A DNA stretch of 64,000 nt from Pseudoalteromonas flavipulchra NCIMB 2033 = ATCC BAA-314 (GTDB lineage: Bacteria > Pseudomonadota > Gammaproteobacteria > Enterobacterales > Alteromonadaceae): contig JWIH01000020.1 in the NCBI GenBank assembly GCA_000814665.1, positions 248,001 through 312,000 of the forward strand, read 5' to 3'. The notes beneath the pieces were generated by a model. The model saw only the letters and a list, made by a program, of their open reading frames with translations. It did no database searches and had not been told where the DNA came from. Position numbers and translations under genes: made by a program. Position 1 is the stretch's first letter. Each line of letters begins with the position of its first letter. This document shows, piece by piece, positions 54,601-62,300 of this stretch.

Positions 54601-54795
54601 CTGGTACTTGCAACCGGTGCGGGTGCTGAAATGCGCGAAACCATGGGGATTGCAGTATTTTCAGGAATGATAGGGGTTACTTTATTTGGTCTATTGTTTA
54701 CGCCTATTTTCTTTATGGCGATGACGAAGCGATTATACACGCCAAAAATACGTGAAGCGCAGAGTATCTCTAATGCTATTCCAGTAAAGGATTAA
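51613..54795 (+). CDS. RND multidrug efflux permease (MexF/AcrB type)
   Basis: The 1060-residue proton-drug antiporter. It starts KFSHFFIKRPIFAAMMSLV and has the periplasmic porter segments typical of HAE1 pumps. Transmembrane helix 4 carries GIVVDDAIVVVENVER with the two proton-relay aspartates, and helix 10 has LACKNAILMVEFAKE with the relay lysine. It is closest by eye to MexF/BpeF. No outer-membrane channel gene follows, so the pump must borrow a TolC-type channel from elsewhere. A terminator follows. Confidence 0.96.
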   Translation: MKFSHFFIKRPIFAAMMSLVILIAGAISLFQLPVSEYPEVVPPTVVVSATYPGANPKVIAETVATPLEQEINGVENMLYMFSQATSDGRLTLTVTFALGTDLDRAQVQVQNRVNSAIPRLPQEVQRLGVVAEKASPDLTMVVHLVSPSGSHDTSYLSNYADIYVKDQIARLPGVGDVKLFGGGKYALRIWLNPEQLAERNLTASDVVRAVQQQNRQVAAGSLGAQPTTNENQFQILLNVKGRLADTSEFDNIIVSVSSDGAITRLKDIGRVELGQDNYALRALLDGNEAVAMPIFQRPGSNAIELSDQVRETMKELSTRFPEGVEYDIVYDPTIFVRGSIDAVISTLLEAIVLVVLVVILFLQTWRASIIPLVAVPVSLVGTFAAMQWLGVSINTLSLFGLVLAIGIVVDDAIVVVENVERNIENGLAPFEATKQAMSEVTGPIIAIALVLCAVFIPTAFITGLSGQFYKQFALTITISTLISAFNSLTLSPALAALLLKPHGAKPDKLTVVLDKLFGQWLFKPFNRFFDKAAHGYVGLVKKLIRLSTIVLVVYLGLIFATTKLFSTIPGGFIPQQDKQYLVAIAQLPDAASLDRTEAVVREMEQIALQTPGVLHSVSFPGLSVNGFTNSPNSGIVFVALDKFENRTSPELYASSIAAQLNQKFAIIDEAFVAVFPPPPIQGLGTTGGFKLQIEDRANLGFEKLFSDLQAVIAKAQQQPELMGLYSSFRIQVPQMDIDIDREQAMVQGVPLEEVFNALQIYLGSMYVNDFNLFGRTYQVTAQADANFRADPAQILSYKVRNNYGQMVPLGAVLKVTPTTGPDRVMHYNGYPTAELNGSPAPGYSSDQAQMAIEAVLNETLSEGMAFEWTEVTYQQILAGNVMVYIFPLVVLLVFMVLASQYESLKLPFAIILIVPMTILSALVGVWLTGGDNNIFTQIALIVLVALACKNAILMVEFAKEEYEQGKTNLESIIEACKLRLRPILMTSIAFTAGVVPLVLATGAGAEMRETMGIAVFSGMIGVTLFGLLFTPIFFMAMTKRLYTPKIREAQSISNAIPVKD

Positions 54796-54813
54796 TAACT
54801 TGTAATCATGTTT

Positions 54814-54835
54814 AAAGGCCCGTTGGGCCTTTTTT
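54814..54835 (+). terminator. Terminator after the RND operon
   Basis: Stem AAAGGCCC/GGGCCTTT, three-base loop, six T. Confidence 0.88.
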
Positions 54836-54934
54836 ATGCTGCTTTTTATTGCCTTGTAACTACACTATTCACCTTAACTTCATCCGTTTACGCTAAATTA
54901 TCAGATACCGTCTTTTTCTCGCCGGAGTCTGTTT

Positions 54935-55303
54935 ATGAAATCTCAAATTGCCTTTGCTGTTTTAATTAGCGCTGTTCTCAGTGCATGTGGCGAGGACATC
55001 TCGAATCGTAAAATTGAGCTTAGTGAAACACTTAGCCGCTATCAATGTGATAATGATTCGGTGATAAAGGTTGACTACAACGACAGTGATAAGGCAACTG
55101 TCCATTTTAACGAACAAGTGGTTAGGATGAAGATTGCTCGTTCAGCCAGCGGTGCAAAATATCAAGGTGATGGGTTTGTGTGGTGGACAAAAAATGACGA
55201 AGGTATGTTGCTTAGACAGGAAGAAGATAAAAACAACCGCATCATCGCACGTTGCGAGATGCGGCCCAATGAAGCCTTAACAGTGAAGGCGCAATCAAAC
55301 TGA
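54935..55303 (+). CDS. MliC-like lysozyme-inhibitor lipoprotein
   Basis: A 122-residue lipoprotein (lipobox LSAC, Cys18). The mature domain has YQCDNDSVIKVDYND, VRMKIARSASGAKYQGDGFVWW and a late ARCEMR, matching the MliC/PliC fold: an eight-stranded barrel whose SASG-x-[RK]-Y loop enters the active site of c-type lysozyme. The two cysteines in YQC and RCE fit the family disulfide. It probably protects the cell wall from host lysozyme. Assignment is from motif pattern. Confidence 0.75.
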   Translation: MKSQIAFAVLISAVLSACGEDISNRKIELSETLSRYQCDNDSVIKVDYNDSDKATVHFNEQVVRMKIARSASGAKYQGDGFVWWTKNDEGMLLRQEEDKNNRIIARCEMRPNEALTVKAQSN

Positions 55304-55355
55304 TTATAAATGCTCGTCCCAACAGGCAACGTCACTTATATAGAATTAGGATGTC

Positions 55356-55784
55356 TTATACCGACAACTTTTCAGGTGTAGCTAAAGTACTTTTTACAAA
55401 CTCAATGGCAGCGCTTACATCAGCAAATAAAACTTGATCTAATGGCTCTGGCATGCCAATTTCTTTGCGCATTTTTTCAATCTGGCTTTTCGCAATTGCC
55501 GACTTCAACACATACGCAGCACTAACACAGCCTAACTGCAAACAGCGCTTTGCTGTATTTACCAGTAACTTATAGGCTTCTGGTGTCGCAGCTATGGCCT
55601 TTTCGGAATAACTCACGTAACCCCATGTCGAAGAATGGATCTCAGCTCGACATTGCTCTAATGCCCTAGAAAAATAATGGATCATAGACTCATTAATATT
55701 TCCTTCGAAACAGGCAAAGAGGATATTTTGCTCGGCCCAGAGGGTTACTTTCCCGCACCGAGTTTGATAACTATATTTTGACAT
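55356..55784 (-). CDS. Hypothetical STAS-like protein (142 aa)
   Basis: Not firmly recognised. A cytoplasmic 142-residue protein with alternating strands and helices: TLWAEQNILFACFEGNINES, WGYVSYSEKAIAATPEAYKLL, and AAYVLKSAIAKSQIEKMRKE. The pattern recalls SpoIIAA/STAS-like stand-alone domains common in marine gammaproteobacteria. It is alone between the lysozyme-inhibitor gene and secF. Function unknown. Confidence 0.6.
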   Translation of the reverse strand: MSKYSYQTRCGKVTLWAEQNILFACFEGNINESMIHYFSRALEQCRAEIHSSTWGYVSYSEKAIAATPEAYKLLVNTAKRCLQLGCVSAAYVLKSAIAKSQIEKMRKEIGMPEPLDQVLFADVSAAIEFVKSTLATPEKLSV

Positions 55785-55834
55785 TAATCCTTATCCGGCT
55801 CCTTTCGAAGTGCGAATTATACATCAGCACGACA

Positions 55835-55869
55835 AGGTTAAAAAAGAGCAATTGCTACTTTTTTAACCT
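55835..55869. terminator. Bidirectional terminator upstream of 55784 gene / after secF
   Basis: Twelve-base arms AGGTTAAAAAAG and CTTTTTTAACCT enclose the small palindrome AGCAATTGCT. It lies 17 bases after the secF stop. Confidence 0.75.
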
Positions 55870-55885
55870 AAATCGCATATTACGC

Positions 55886-56806
55886 TTATGGCTCAGCGAG
55901 TTGCTGTTTCGCTGCCTCAGATTCTTCTTTTAGGTAGTTGTTAAACGACAAGCCTAAAAACTGCGGTAACGTTGCGCTAATTGCCAAGGAAGACAAAGTA
56001 CCAATGAGAATGCCACAACACAACGCCATGGCGAAACTATTAAGTCCTGCGCCGCCTAACCACCATATCGCTAACACCGTTGTGAGCGTCGTTAATGAGG
56101 TGATAAGCGTGCGGCTCATTGAATCCTTTATCGCTTGGTCTATGGTATTGCCCACGGGACTGTTTTTCCACTGCTCTTCGAACAAAAGCTCTCTAACTCT
56201 GTCACCAATCACAATCGAATCGTTGAGTGAGTAACCAATAATCGCCAGCAGCGCTGCAAGCACGGTTAAGTCAAACTCTACTTGCGTTATTGCAAACAAA
56301 CCTAGCGTCACAATCACATCATGAAAAAGCGCGATACTTGCGGAGACCGCTAAGCGCCACTCAAATCTAAACGCCAAGTAAATCAATACACTAAGTAATG
56401 CGAATATACCTGCAAGGCCACCTTGTTCGATTAACTCATTACCCACCTGCGCACCAAGATAACTGGCGTCTAATACGCTTGCTTGCCATTGTGTTTCAAG
56501 TCCTTCTATCCACTGTTTGACGTGTGTTTCATCGGTTGACTGAGGGGTTTGGAAAACTCGCCAGCTACCATCGTTTAGTAGAGAGATTCGCGCATCTTGC
56601 ACACCAAGCTCAGCAAGCTCAGCAAGCTTGTTTTGCATTTCTGTTTGGCTCTTTTGCTTGGGTAAGTCGATAACCGTAACGTAACCGCCGGTAAAGTCTT
56701 GGCCTAATACAATGCCTTTTTGGGTGATGGCTATGAGACTTGCAAGGACAAGTAACAATCCAGAAATTAGCCCGACGAATCTTGCCTTTTGCGTTTTACT
56801 TGTCAT
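55886..56806 (-). CDS. secF: Protein translocase subunit SecF (second-type copy)
   Basis: SecF with SecD uses the proton or sodium gradient to pull exported proteins out of the SecYEG channel. The 306-residue protein has six helices: a first one with FVGLISGLLLVLASLIAI, the periplasmic P1 part GQDFTGGYVTVIDLP, and a C-terminal membrane block with GYSLNDSIVIGDRVREL and SMSRTLITSLTTLTTVLAIW, the SecF signatures. The ATG at 56806 is one base past the secD stop; an upstream-extended frame only overlaps secD. Confidence 0.92.
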   Translation of the reverse strand: MTSKTQKARFVGLISGLLLVLASLIAITQKGIVLGQDFTGGYVTVIDLPKQKSQTEMQNKLAELAELGVQDARISLLNDGSWRVFQTPQSTDETHVKQWIEGLETQWQASVLDASYLGAQVGNELIEQGGLAGIFALLSVLIYLAFRFEWRLAVSASIALFHDVIVTLGLFAITQVEFDLTVLAALLAIIGYSLNDSIVIGDRVRELLFEEQWKNSPVGNTIDQAIKDSMSRTLITSLTTLTTVLAIWWLGGAGLNSFAMALCCGILIGTLSSLAISATLPQFLGLSFNNYLKEESEAAKQQLAEP

Positions 56807-56807
56807 T

Positions 56808-58640
56808 TTACTTTGCGCCTTTACGTGATTTTGAATAAAGAGATTCTGATAACATACCGGAGACGACCACACCGGCGAAAATACTGGTTACTATGCCCAG
56901 CGCTAAGGTGATCGCGAACCCTTTTACTGGTCCATAACCGATACCAAGTAGGATAAGAGCAGTTATCATTGTGGTTAAGTTAGCATCGATAATACTCGAC
57001 ATGGCTTGTTGATAACCTTGCTTTAATGCAGTGACCATCGCAATGCCTTTACGCCTTAATTCGCGAACTCGTTCAAAAATAATCACATTGGTGTCGACCG
57101 CCATACCGATAGTCAAAACTAGGCCTGCAATACCGGGTAAGGTAAGTACAACACCTGGAAGCAGCGACATTAATCCAACCAGGCAAACTAAGTTTACCAG
57201 TAATGAGGTAATGGCCACTGCGCCTAGCTTGCGATACCATACTGCCATAAACAGCAAAGTTAGGCTTAGCCCTAACGCCAAAGCTTTAAAGCCGCTTTCA
57301 ATATTCTTTTCGCCCAATGAAGGACCAATGGTTTGCTCTTTCACAATGGTGATTGGTGCGTCAAGAGAACCCGCCCGCAACAATAATGCTAACTCCTGCG
57401 CGCGTTCCATTGACTGCATATTGGTAATACTGAATCGGGTATTTAATACTTGTTGAATAGTGGCTACTGAAATTACTTCCGTTTTGCGCTTAATCTCTCC
57501 TTTTGGATCCGCGTAATATTCGCTGAATACGGTAGCCATTGGCTTACCAACATTGTTTCTAGAAAATCGGTTTATTTTTTCACCGCCTTGAGAAGATAAG
57601 AATAGTTGCACTAAAGGCTTTCCGTATTCATCTCTTCCTGCTGTTGCGGACTCTATTTCATCCCCGCCAAAAATGGCAACTGGGTCGACTGAAACCAAAG
57701 CGCCAGATTTATCCTTTAATTTTTGACCTCCCATTTCTTGTAATGCATGAAATGAAAGCTTTGCTGTTGCGCCGATAATACGCTTGGCTTGTTCTGGGTC
57801 TTGCACGCCAGGTAATTCGATTCGTATATAATTAGTGCCTTGACGTTGCGTAACTGCTTCTGTGATCCCAAGTTCCTCAATACGCGAACGTAAAGTAGAC
57901 AGCGCTTGGGTCATTAACTGCTTATCGAACTCTGCTTTTTTCGCTTCGGCAAAACGGAAGTTCACTTTCGTTAAACTGCCTTGTTTATGAGTTGTACTGG
58001 TAAATTGTGGATAGAGTTCGCGCAGTGTCGCAGTAAGCGCAACGAGTTCATTTTGCCCTTGCGCTTTCGCTATGACCTCAACCTGCTCACCACTGATAAC
58101 TTGAGGAATAGATAGGTTACGATAACGATTTTTGATCCGTAGGCTATTGGCTTCGTCTGCGAGTGACTGCAGTTTATTTTGCGCCGCTTGTTCTGTGTCA
58201 ACCTTGAGTACGAACAACACACCGCCGTCCAAGTCGAGTCCTAGCTTGATAGGTTTGAGTCCAGTGCTTTCTAACCACTGTGGCATCGTTGAAGCACTAA
58301 CAACCTTAACACTTAGCTTTGAGTGAGACTCAGCCATATAAGCACGCGCTTCGGCGGTTAGCGTGCGGTTTTCAAGTTCAACTAAATAGCCACCTTGATG
58401 AGACTCGATTTGCTTGACTTTGAATCCCTCTCCTTCTAGCTGAGATTTAAGCTCAGGTAGCGACAGAGACACAACCTCGTTACTACTTGTTTGAATTTGA
58501 ATCAAATTCTTATTGGGATACAAGTTTGGTAGTGCACAAAGGATCAACAAGAACACAATAAGCGCAGTAAAAAAGCGTTTTGCACGCGCGGTGGCTCCAC
58601 GAGGGGTTGATGGCCTCGTTGGCGAATTTATATCTTTCAT
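56808..58640 (-). CDS. secD: Protein translocase subunit SecD (second-type copy)
   Basis: The 610-residue partner of SecF. One N-terminal helix (about 25-43), the large periplasmic P1 region (about 60-440) including KLGLDLDGGVLFVL (most SecD proteins have LGLDLRGG), then five helices with the ion-translocating motif GMAVDTNVIIFERVREL. No yajC or tgt precedes it, unlike the main yajC-secD-secF locus of gammaproteobacteria, and the Arg-to-Asp change supports a paralogous set. The product works in the inner membrane with SecYEG. Confidence 0.92.
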   Translation of the reverse strand: MKDINSPTRPSTPRGATARAKRFFTALIVFLLILCALPNLYPNKNLIQIQTSSNEVVSLSLPELKSQLEGEGFKVKQIESHQGGYLVELENRTLTAEARAYMAESHSKLSVKVVSASTMPQWLESTGLKPIKLGLDLDGGVLFVLKVDTEQAAQNKLQSLADEANSLRIKNRYRNLSIPQVISGEQVEVIAKAQGQNELVALTATLRELYPQFTSTTHKQGSLTKVNFRFAEAKKAEFDKQLMTQALSTLRSRIEELGITEAVTQRQGTNYIRIELPGVQDPEQAKRIIGATAKLSFHALQEMGGQKLKDKSGALVSVDPVAIFGGDEIESATAGRDEYGKPLVQLFLSSQGGEKINRFSRNNVGKPMATVFSEYYADPKGEIKRKTEVISVATIQQVLNTRFSITNMQSMERAQELALLLRAGSLDAPITIVKEQTIGPSLGEKNIESGFKALALGLSLTLLFMAVWYRKLGAVAITSLLVNLVCLVGLMSLLPGVVLTLPGIAGLVLTIGMAVDTNVIIFERVRELRRKGIAMVTALKQGYQQAMSSIIDANLTTMITALILLGIGYGPVKGFAITLALGIVTSIFAGVVVSGMLSESLYSKSRKGAK

Positions 58641-58757
58641 ATTTTTCTCATTATCTATCTGAGCGATACCGATTTGCTAACGAATACTGGTCATACAGAC
58701 GTTAGGTGCTGGTATCAAAAACTACTATTTGGGTGCTTTATTGGTAGTCGATAATGA

Positions 58758-59234
58758 TTAAGAGGCGAAGTTGAGACTGCCTTTGAAGGTTAAGTTTGCC
58801 GGCTTACAGTTGTCGATAAAGCCATTATTTGGCCGAGTATCACACATGTACCAAGGCACGGGCTTAGGTCTATTGATGTCATAGACTGAGGCCGGTATAT
58901 ATTTCTGTGCAGCAAGCTCAAATACAAGCGCATATTCGGCTTGTTGTTTAGGATGTAGAAAATAACTAGGGTGGCTAGTACGCTCGCGTTCTGGCAATAA
59001 GCCCTTTTCGTGATGCGTGGTTTCACCACTGAGCTTTATTGGACTCGCAGGGCTTGGCTTACTCGGTAACTGATTGGCGCCAGCGAGGCCCTTTTTGGTA
59101 ATGTTTTCGAAGCTCGTGCTGTGCGTATCAGAAGTATGGGATAAGTGAGTATCAGGCGTTCCTGTCGCGCACGCAGCAGCTACCCATAACAACATGAGTA
59201 ATGACATAACGGCGAAAAGGTTAAAACGCTTCAT
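58758..59234 (-). CDS. Hypothetical secreted protein (158 aa)
   Basis: Not recognised. A signal peptide (about 1-23, ending AACATG) is followed by a His/Ser/Thr-rich, probably disordered stretch (about 25-85) and a C-terminal segment with two cysteines (WYMCDTRPN and IDNCKPANL) and ELAAQKYIPASVYDINRP. The 117 bases between it and secD hold no gene. Confidence 0.6.
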   Translation of the reverse strand: MKRFNLFAVMSLLMLLWVAAACATGTPDTHLSHTSDTHSTSFENITKKGLAGANQLPSKPSPASPIKLSGETTHHEKGLLPERERTSHPSYFLHPKQQAEYALVFELAAQKYIPASVYDINRPKPVPWYMCDTRPNNGFIDNCKPANLTFKGSLNFAS

Positions 59235-59333
59235 GAAAACTGATTAAACAACTTATTAGATAAAAATATGAGATTGGGGCGATAGTAGCAAATTCAAGAT
59301 AGCGCTATCAATTATAATGAATATGAGAGGCAT

Positions 59334-59362
59334 AAAAAAACCTCCAACTTGGGAGGTTTTTC
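59334..59362 (-). terminator. Terminator after the HU gene
   Basis: AAAAACCTCC/GGAGGTTTTT-type stem with a six-base loop (AACTTG), followed by seven T on the minus strand. Confidence 0.85.
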
Positions 59363-59378
59363 TTGTCCAGCGAGTGGA

Positions 59379-59654
59379 TTAAGGATTTACTTGGTCTTTT
59401 AGGCCTTTACCTGCTTTGAACGAAGGAATGTTCGCAGCTGGGATTTGGATTTCAGCGCCAGTTTGTGGGTTACGACCAGTACGCGCAGCGCGCTCTTTTA
59501 CTGAGAATGTGCCAAAACCAACTAAAGCAACAGAACCGCCATCTTTTAGTGTGTTAGTTACTGCGCCAGTAAACGCTTCTAAAGCACGAGTTGCCGCTGC
59601 TTTTGAAATCTCTGCGTCTGCCGCCATCTTTTCAACTAGTTGAGCTTTATTCAT
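59379..59654 (-). CDS. hupB: DNA-binding protein HU
   Basis: A 91-residue nucleoid protein that bends and compacts DNA as a dimer. It starts [21 protein letters not shown] and has the DNA-embracing arm [21 protein letters not shown] and the end [14 protein letters not shown], closer to E. coli HupB than HupA. The length is normal. It is monocistronic with its own terminator. Confidence 0.95.
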   Translation of the reverse strand: MNKAQLVEKMAADAEISKAAATRALEAFTGAVTNTLKDGGSVALVGFGTFSVKERAARTGRNPQTGAEIQIPAANIPSFKAGKGLKDQVNP

Positions 59655-59808
59655 TATTAGATTCCTATAACTTTATAATTTGCCTAAGCAAAACCTATGT
59701 TTATGCATTTTGCGTTTATGTGCAACCCCAAAATTGCGAAATTCGACGAAATATTTATTATTTTATTGCGTTTCGCCCCGGATCCTGTGGGTTTGTAATC
59801 AAACGCTA

Positions 59809-60333
59809 TCAATTTGCTGGCAACTGCGCAAGCTTTGTACCCCATAAAATGCGATTAAAACTCACTATCAGGTAGAACCCCACACTCCACAGCGCGCCAA
59901 ATGCTGGCCAAAAAATGTACCAAGATGTTGAGATAGAAACTACGTCAAAGTTAGCTGCACCAAGATAGCTAGGTGGCGCGCAGACCAAAAATACCACTAA
60001 TAATATCGGCGCCTTGAGCGTTAATAGTTTGGAAAGTGCATTATTTATTGTCAGCACCAATGCTATCCACAAAACCCAAAGCCAAAGCGGAACTAATTCA
60101 CTACCTTGGTAATTGATGAGCTGAGTTTTGACCGCAATCAATTCAATGCTCATTCCTATGGCGGAACCTACGAGTGCAAGCACCAAATTGAGGCGCTTAT
60201 TTTGGTGTCCTGCGAGCATAACGAGACAGCCTAGCAACATCAACCAAAGCGCGTCTGCTTGGAAAAATAATGCAGCAAACCAAATACTTTGGAAGAGTAG
60301 CGCGTTAGTAATCCAATGTTTGAGTACAGGCAT
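59809..60333 (-). CDS. DUF2878 family membrane protein
   Basis: A 174-residue inner-membrane protein with about five helices, including ALWLMLLGCLVMLAGHQNK and PLWLWVLWIALVLTINNALS, which fit the DUF2878 family. It is the last gene of the SDR-FAD-DUF1365-CFA operon and overlaps the CFA synthase gene by 29 bases, so it probably serves the same lipid pathway, but its activity is unknown. Confidence 0.82.
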   Translation of the reverse strand: MPVLKHWITNALLFQSIWFAALFFQADALWLMLLGCLVMLAGHQNKRLNLVLALVGSAIGMSIELIAVKTQLINYQGSELVPLWLWVLWIALVLTINNALSKLLTLKAPILLVVFLVCAPPSYLGAANFDVVSISTSWYIFWPAFGALWSVGFYLIVSFNRILWGTKLAQLPAN

Positions 60334-61567
60334 TTGACTGGTATCTTGGTTTTCTGGCGACTAAATGCACGGCACTGGTTGCTCTTTGTTTAAACGCCCC
60401 TTCGCAGTAGCATAAATAAAATTGCCAAAGGCGATAAAAGCGCTCATCGAAACGTTTACTATCAAGTGAAGGCCATGCTTTTTCAAACCGAACACGCCAA
60501 TCGTATAGCGTTCTGGCATAGTGCAGACCGATATCATGGAGTTCGTGGACAACCATATCGGTGGAATTTACGATTTGCTTGCTCATTTCACTCACGGAAG
60601 GAAGACAACCGCCAGGAAAAATGTACTGCTGAATGAAATCCGATTGTTTGAGGTAATGTTGATAACGCTGGCAGGCGATGGTAATGGCCTGAATCAGCAT
60701 TGCGCCTGTCGGTTTTAGCAAGTCGTTGCATTTGGTAAAAAAGCCAGATAAATACGCGTGTCCAACCGCTTCAATCATTTCGATAGACACCAGCTTGTCG
60801 TACTGGCCGTCCAATTCGCGGTAATCTTGTTTTAGTAGTGTGATGTGCTGCTGCAGCCCTTCTTTTTCAATCAGTGCTTTTACGTACGCATGCTGCTCTT
60901 CTGAAATAGTTGTCGTGGTTATATGACAGCCGTAGTGTTTTGCGGCATAAACTGCAAATGCGCCCCACCCGGTGCCAATCTCAACAACTTTGTCGGTTGG
61001 CTGAAGATCCAAGCGCTCACAGATTGCGGCTAACTTATGTTGCTGCGCTTCTTCAAGCGATGCCTCCTTTGAGGGATATACTGCGCTAGAGTACAGCATT
61101 TCTTCACTTAAAAATGATTCATAAAGGTCGTTACCAAGGTCATAGTGGGCGACAATGTTACGCTTTGAGCCTTGTTTTGAGTTTTTGTTTTTAAGATGCT
61201 TTATCTTATTCGCAATGCCGGAGAAAAATGCAAACTTATTTTCAAAGGCATCCAGCTGATCTTGGTTTAGGACGAAGATCTCAATCAGTTTGGTTAAATC
61301 TGAACAACTCCAGTGACCAAGAATGTAGGATTCGCCTGCTCCGACACTGCCGCCAAGTGCAAATAGCTTATACATTTGCACTGAATAAACTTGAATATCA
61401 ACGCTTAGGCTTGTTTCTGACTCACCAAAACAGTATTTTTGGTCGCCTTCGACAAGTACCACTTTTCCGGTTTCTAAGGTGTTCAACGCGCCAAAGACGA
61501 GCTTTTTATACAATCTATCGAATGTAGAAAGCGAAATTGATGAGGATATTGTCGTGGTATTTTCCAT
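60305..61567 (-). CDS. Cyclopropane-fatty-acyl-phospholipid synthase family protein
   Basis: A 420-residue SAM-dependent enzyme that acts on unsaturated acyl chains of membrane phospholipids. Motifs: the N-terminal GAGESYILGHWSC, IVAHYDLGNDLYESFLSEEMLYSSAVY, SAM-binding VVEIGTGWGAFAVYAA, and SIEMIEAVGHAYL, as in CFA synthases. I chose the ATG at 61567, which lies one base from the DUF1365 stop. In clusters of this type the enzyme may make modified lipids other than simple cyclopropanes, so I leave out the symbol. Confidence 0.9.
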   Translation of the reverse strand: MENTTTISSSISLSTFDRLYKKLVFGALNTLETGKVVLVEGDQKYCFGESETSLSVDIQVYSVQMYKLFALGGSVGAGESYILGHWSCSDLTKLIEIFVLNQDQLDAFENKFAFFSGIANKIKHLKNKNSKQGSKRNIVAHYDLGNDLYESFLSEEMLYSSAVYPSKEASLEEAQQHKLAAICERLDLQPTDKVVEIGTGWGAFAVYAAKHYGCHITTTTISEEQHAYVKALIEKEGLQQHITLLKQDYRELDGQYDKLVSIEMIEAVGHAYLSGFFTKCNDLLKPTGAMLIQAITIACQRYQHYLKQSDFIQQYIFPGGCLPSVSEMSKQIVNSTDMVVHELHDIGLHYARTLYDWRVRFEKAWPSLDSKRFDERFYRLWQFYLCYCEGAFKQRATSAVHLVARKPRYQSNACTQTLDY

Positions 61568-61568
61568 C

Positions 61569-62300
61569 TTATACTCTTCCGGGGTGCCCAACAAAAGGCA
61601 CTTTTTTTAAAAATAACTTCAACGCTTGCCAGTAGATACCTTTAGCTATGCTCCATGTCATTGCAGGAAACTGCTTAAGCAATTGATTAATATTTGCTTC
61701 ATTGAGCTCCTGCTTTTTGAGCGTCATCGTGGCATCAAATAGCAATTCGTCACTTTTTCTGTTTTCAATATGGATTAGCGTATTGCTACCGGGTGGCTTC
61801 ACTTTCCAATGGTAGTGCATATCCAAATTCATAAAAGGTGATACGTGAAATTGCTTTTTAAAGTTCACTTCTTTATTTAATTCAACTAAATAAAAATGAC
61901 GCTCGTTCCAAGGCGTATTACTTACTTCAGCGAGCATATGGCTAAAACCTGCACCCTTCTCGTCTTCAAAAAAGTAGAAATTAACCGGACTGAAGTAAAA
62001 GCCTAAACAGCGTATTTGCGCCATTAAATATACTTTGGTCTGTGATGAAACGGGTTTGCCTAGCGCATTTGATTTAGCACGTGCGCGCTCAACTAAGCTT
62101 TCGCCTTCTGTGAGGATATAGTCAGCTTGATTGAATTTAAGCAGTTTTAAGCCGGATGTACCAAACTTTGACGAAATACTATTGAGTGCGTCAAGCTCAC
62201 TTAAATCTAGCCACATCATATACATGGGGTAAGAAAATGCATGCTCGGCATGAGCGAATCGCCGATGCCGAACTTTGCCCACCAGAATTGCACTATTCAA
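61569..62300 (-). CDS. DUF1365 family protein
   Basis: A 243-residue protein with the family start MNSAILVGKVRHRRFAHAEHAFSYP (shown here in part: VGKVRHRRF), YFSPVNFYFFED and EVSNTPWNERHFYLV. DUF1365 genes are almost always next to CFA-type methyltransferases and FAD oxidoreductases, as here, so a role in modifying acyl chains is likely, but no activity is assigned. It overlaps the FAD gene by four bases. Confidence 0.9.
   Translation of the reverse strand: MNSAILVGKVRHRRFAHAEHAFSYPMYMMWLDLSELDALNSISSKFGTSGLKLLKFNQADYILTEGESLVERARAKSNALGKPVSSQTKVYLMAQIRCLGFYFSPVNFYFFEDEKGAGFSHMLAEVSNTPWNERHFYLVELNKEVNFKKQFHVSPFMNLDMHYHWKVKPPGSNTLIHIENRKSDELLFDATMTLKKQELNEANINQLLKQFPAMTWSIAKGIYWQALKLFLKKVPFVGHPGRV

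Noticed and set aside
54231..54740. 169-residue antisense frame inside the RND permease gene
   Set aside because: It mirrors the permease codons on the other strand; a shadow of a strong coding sequence.
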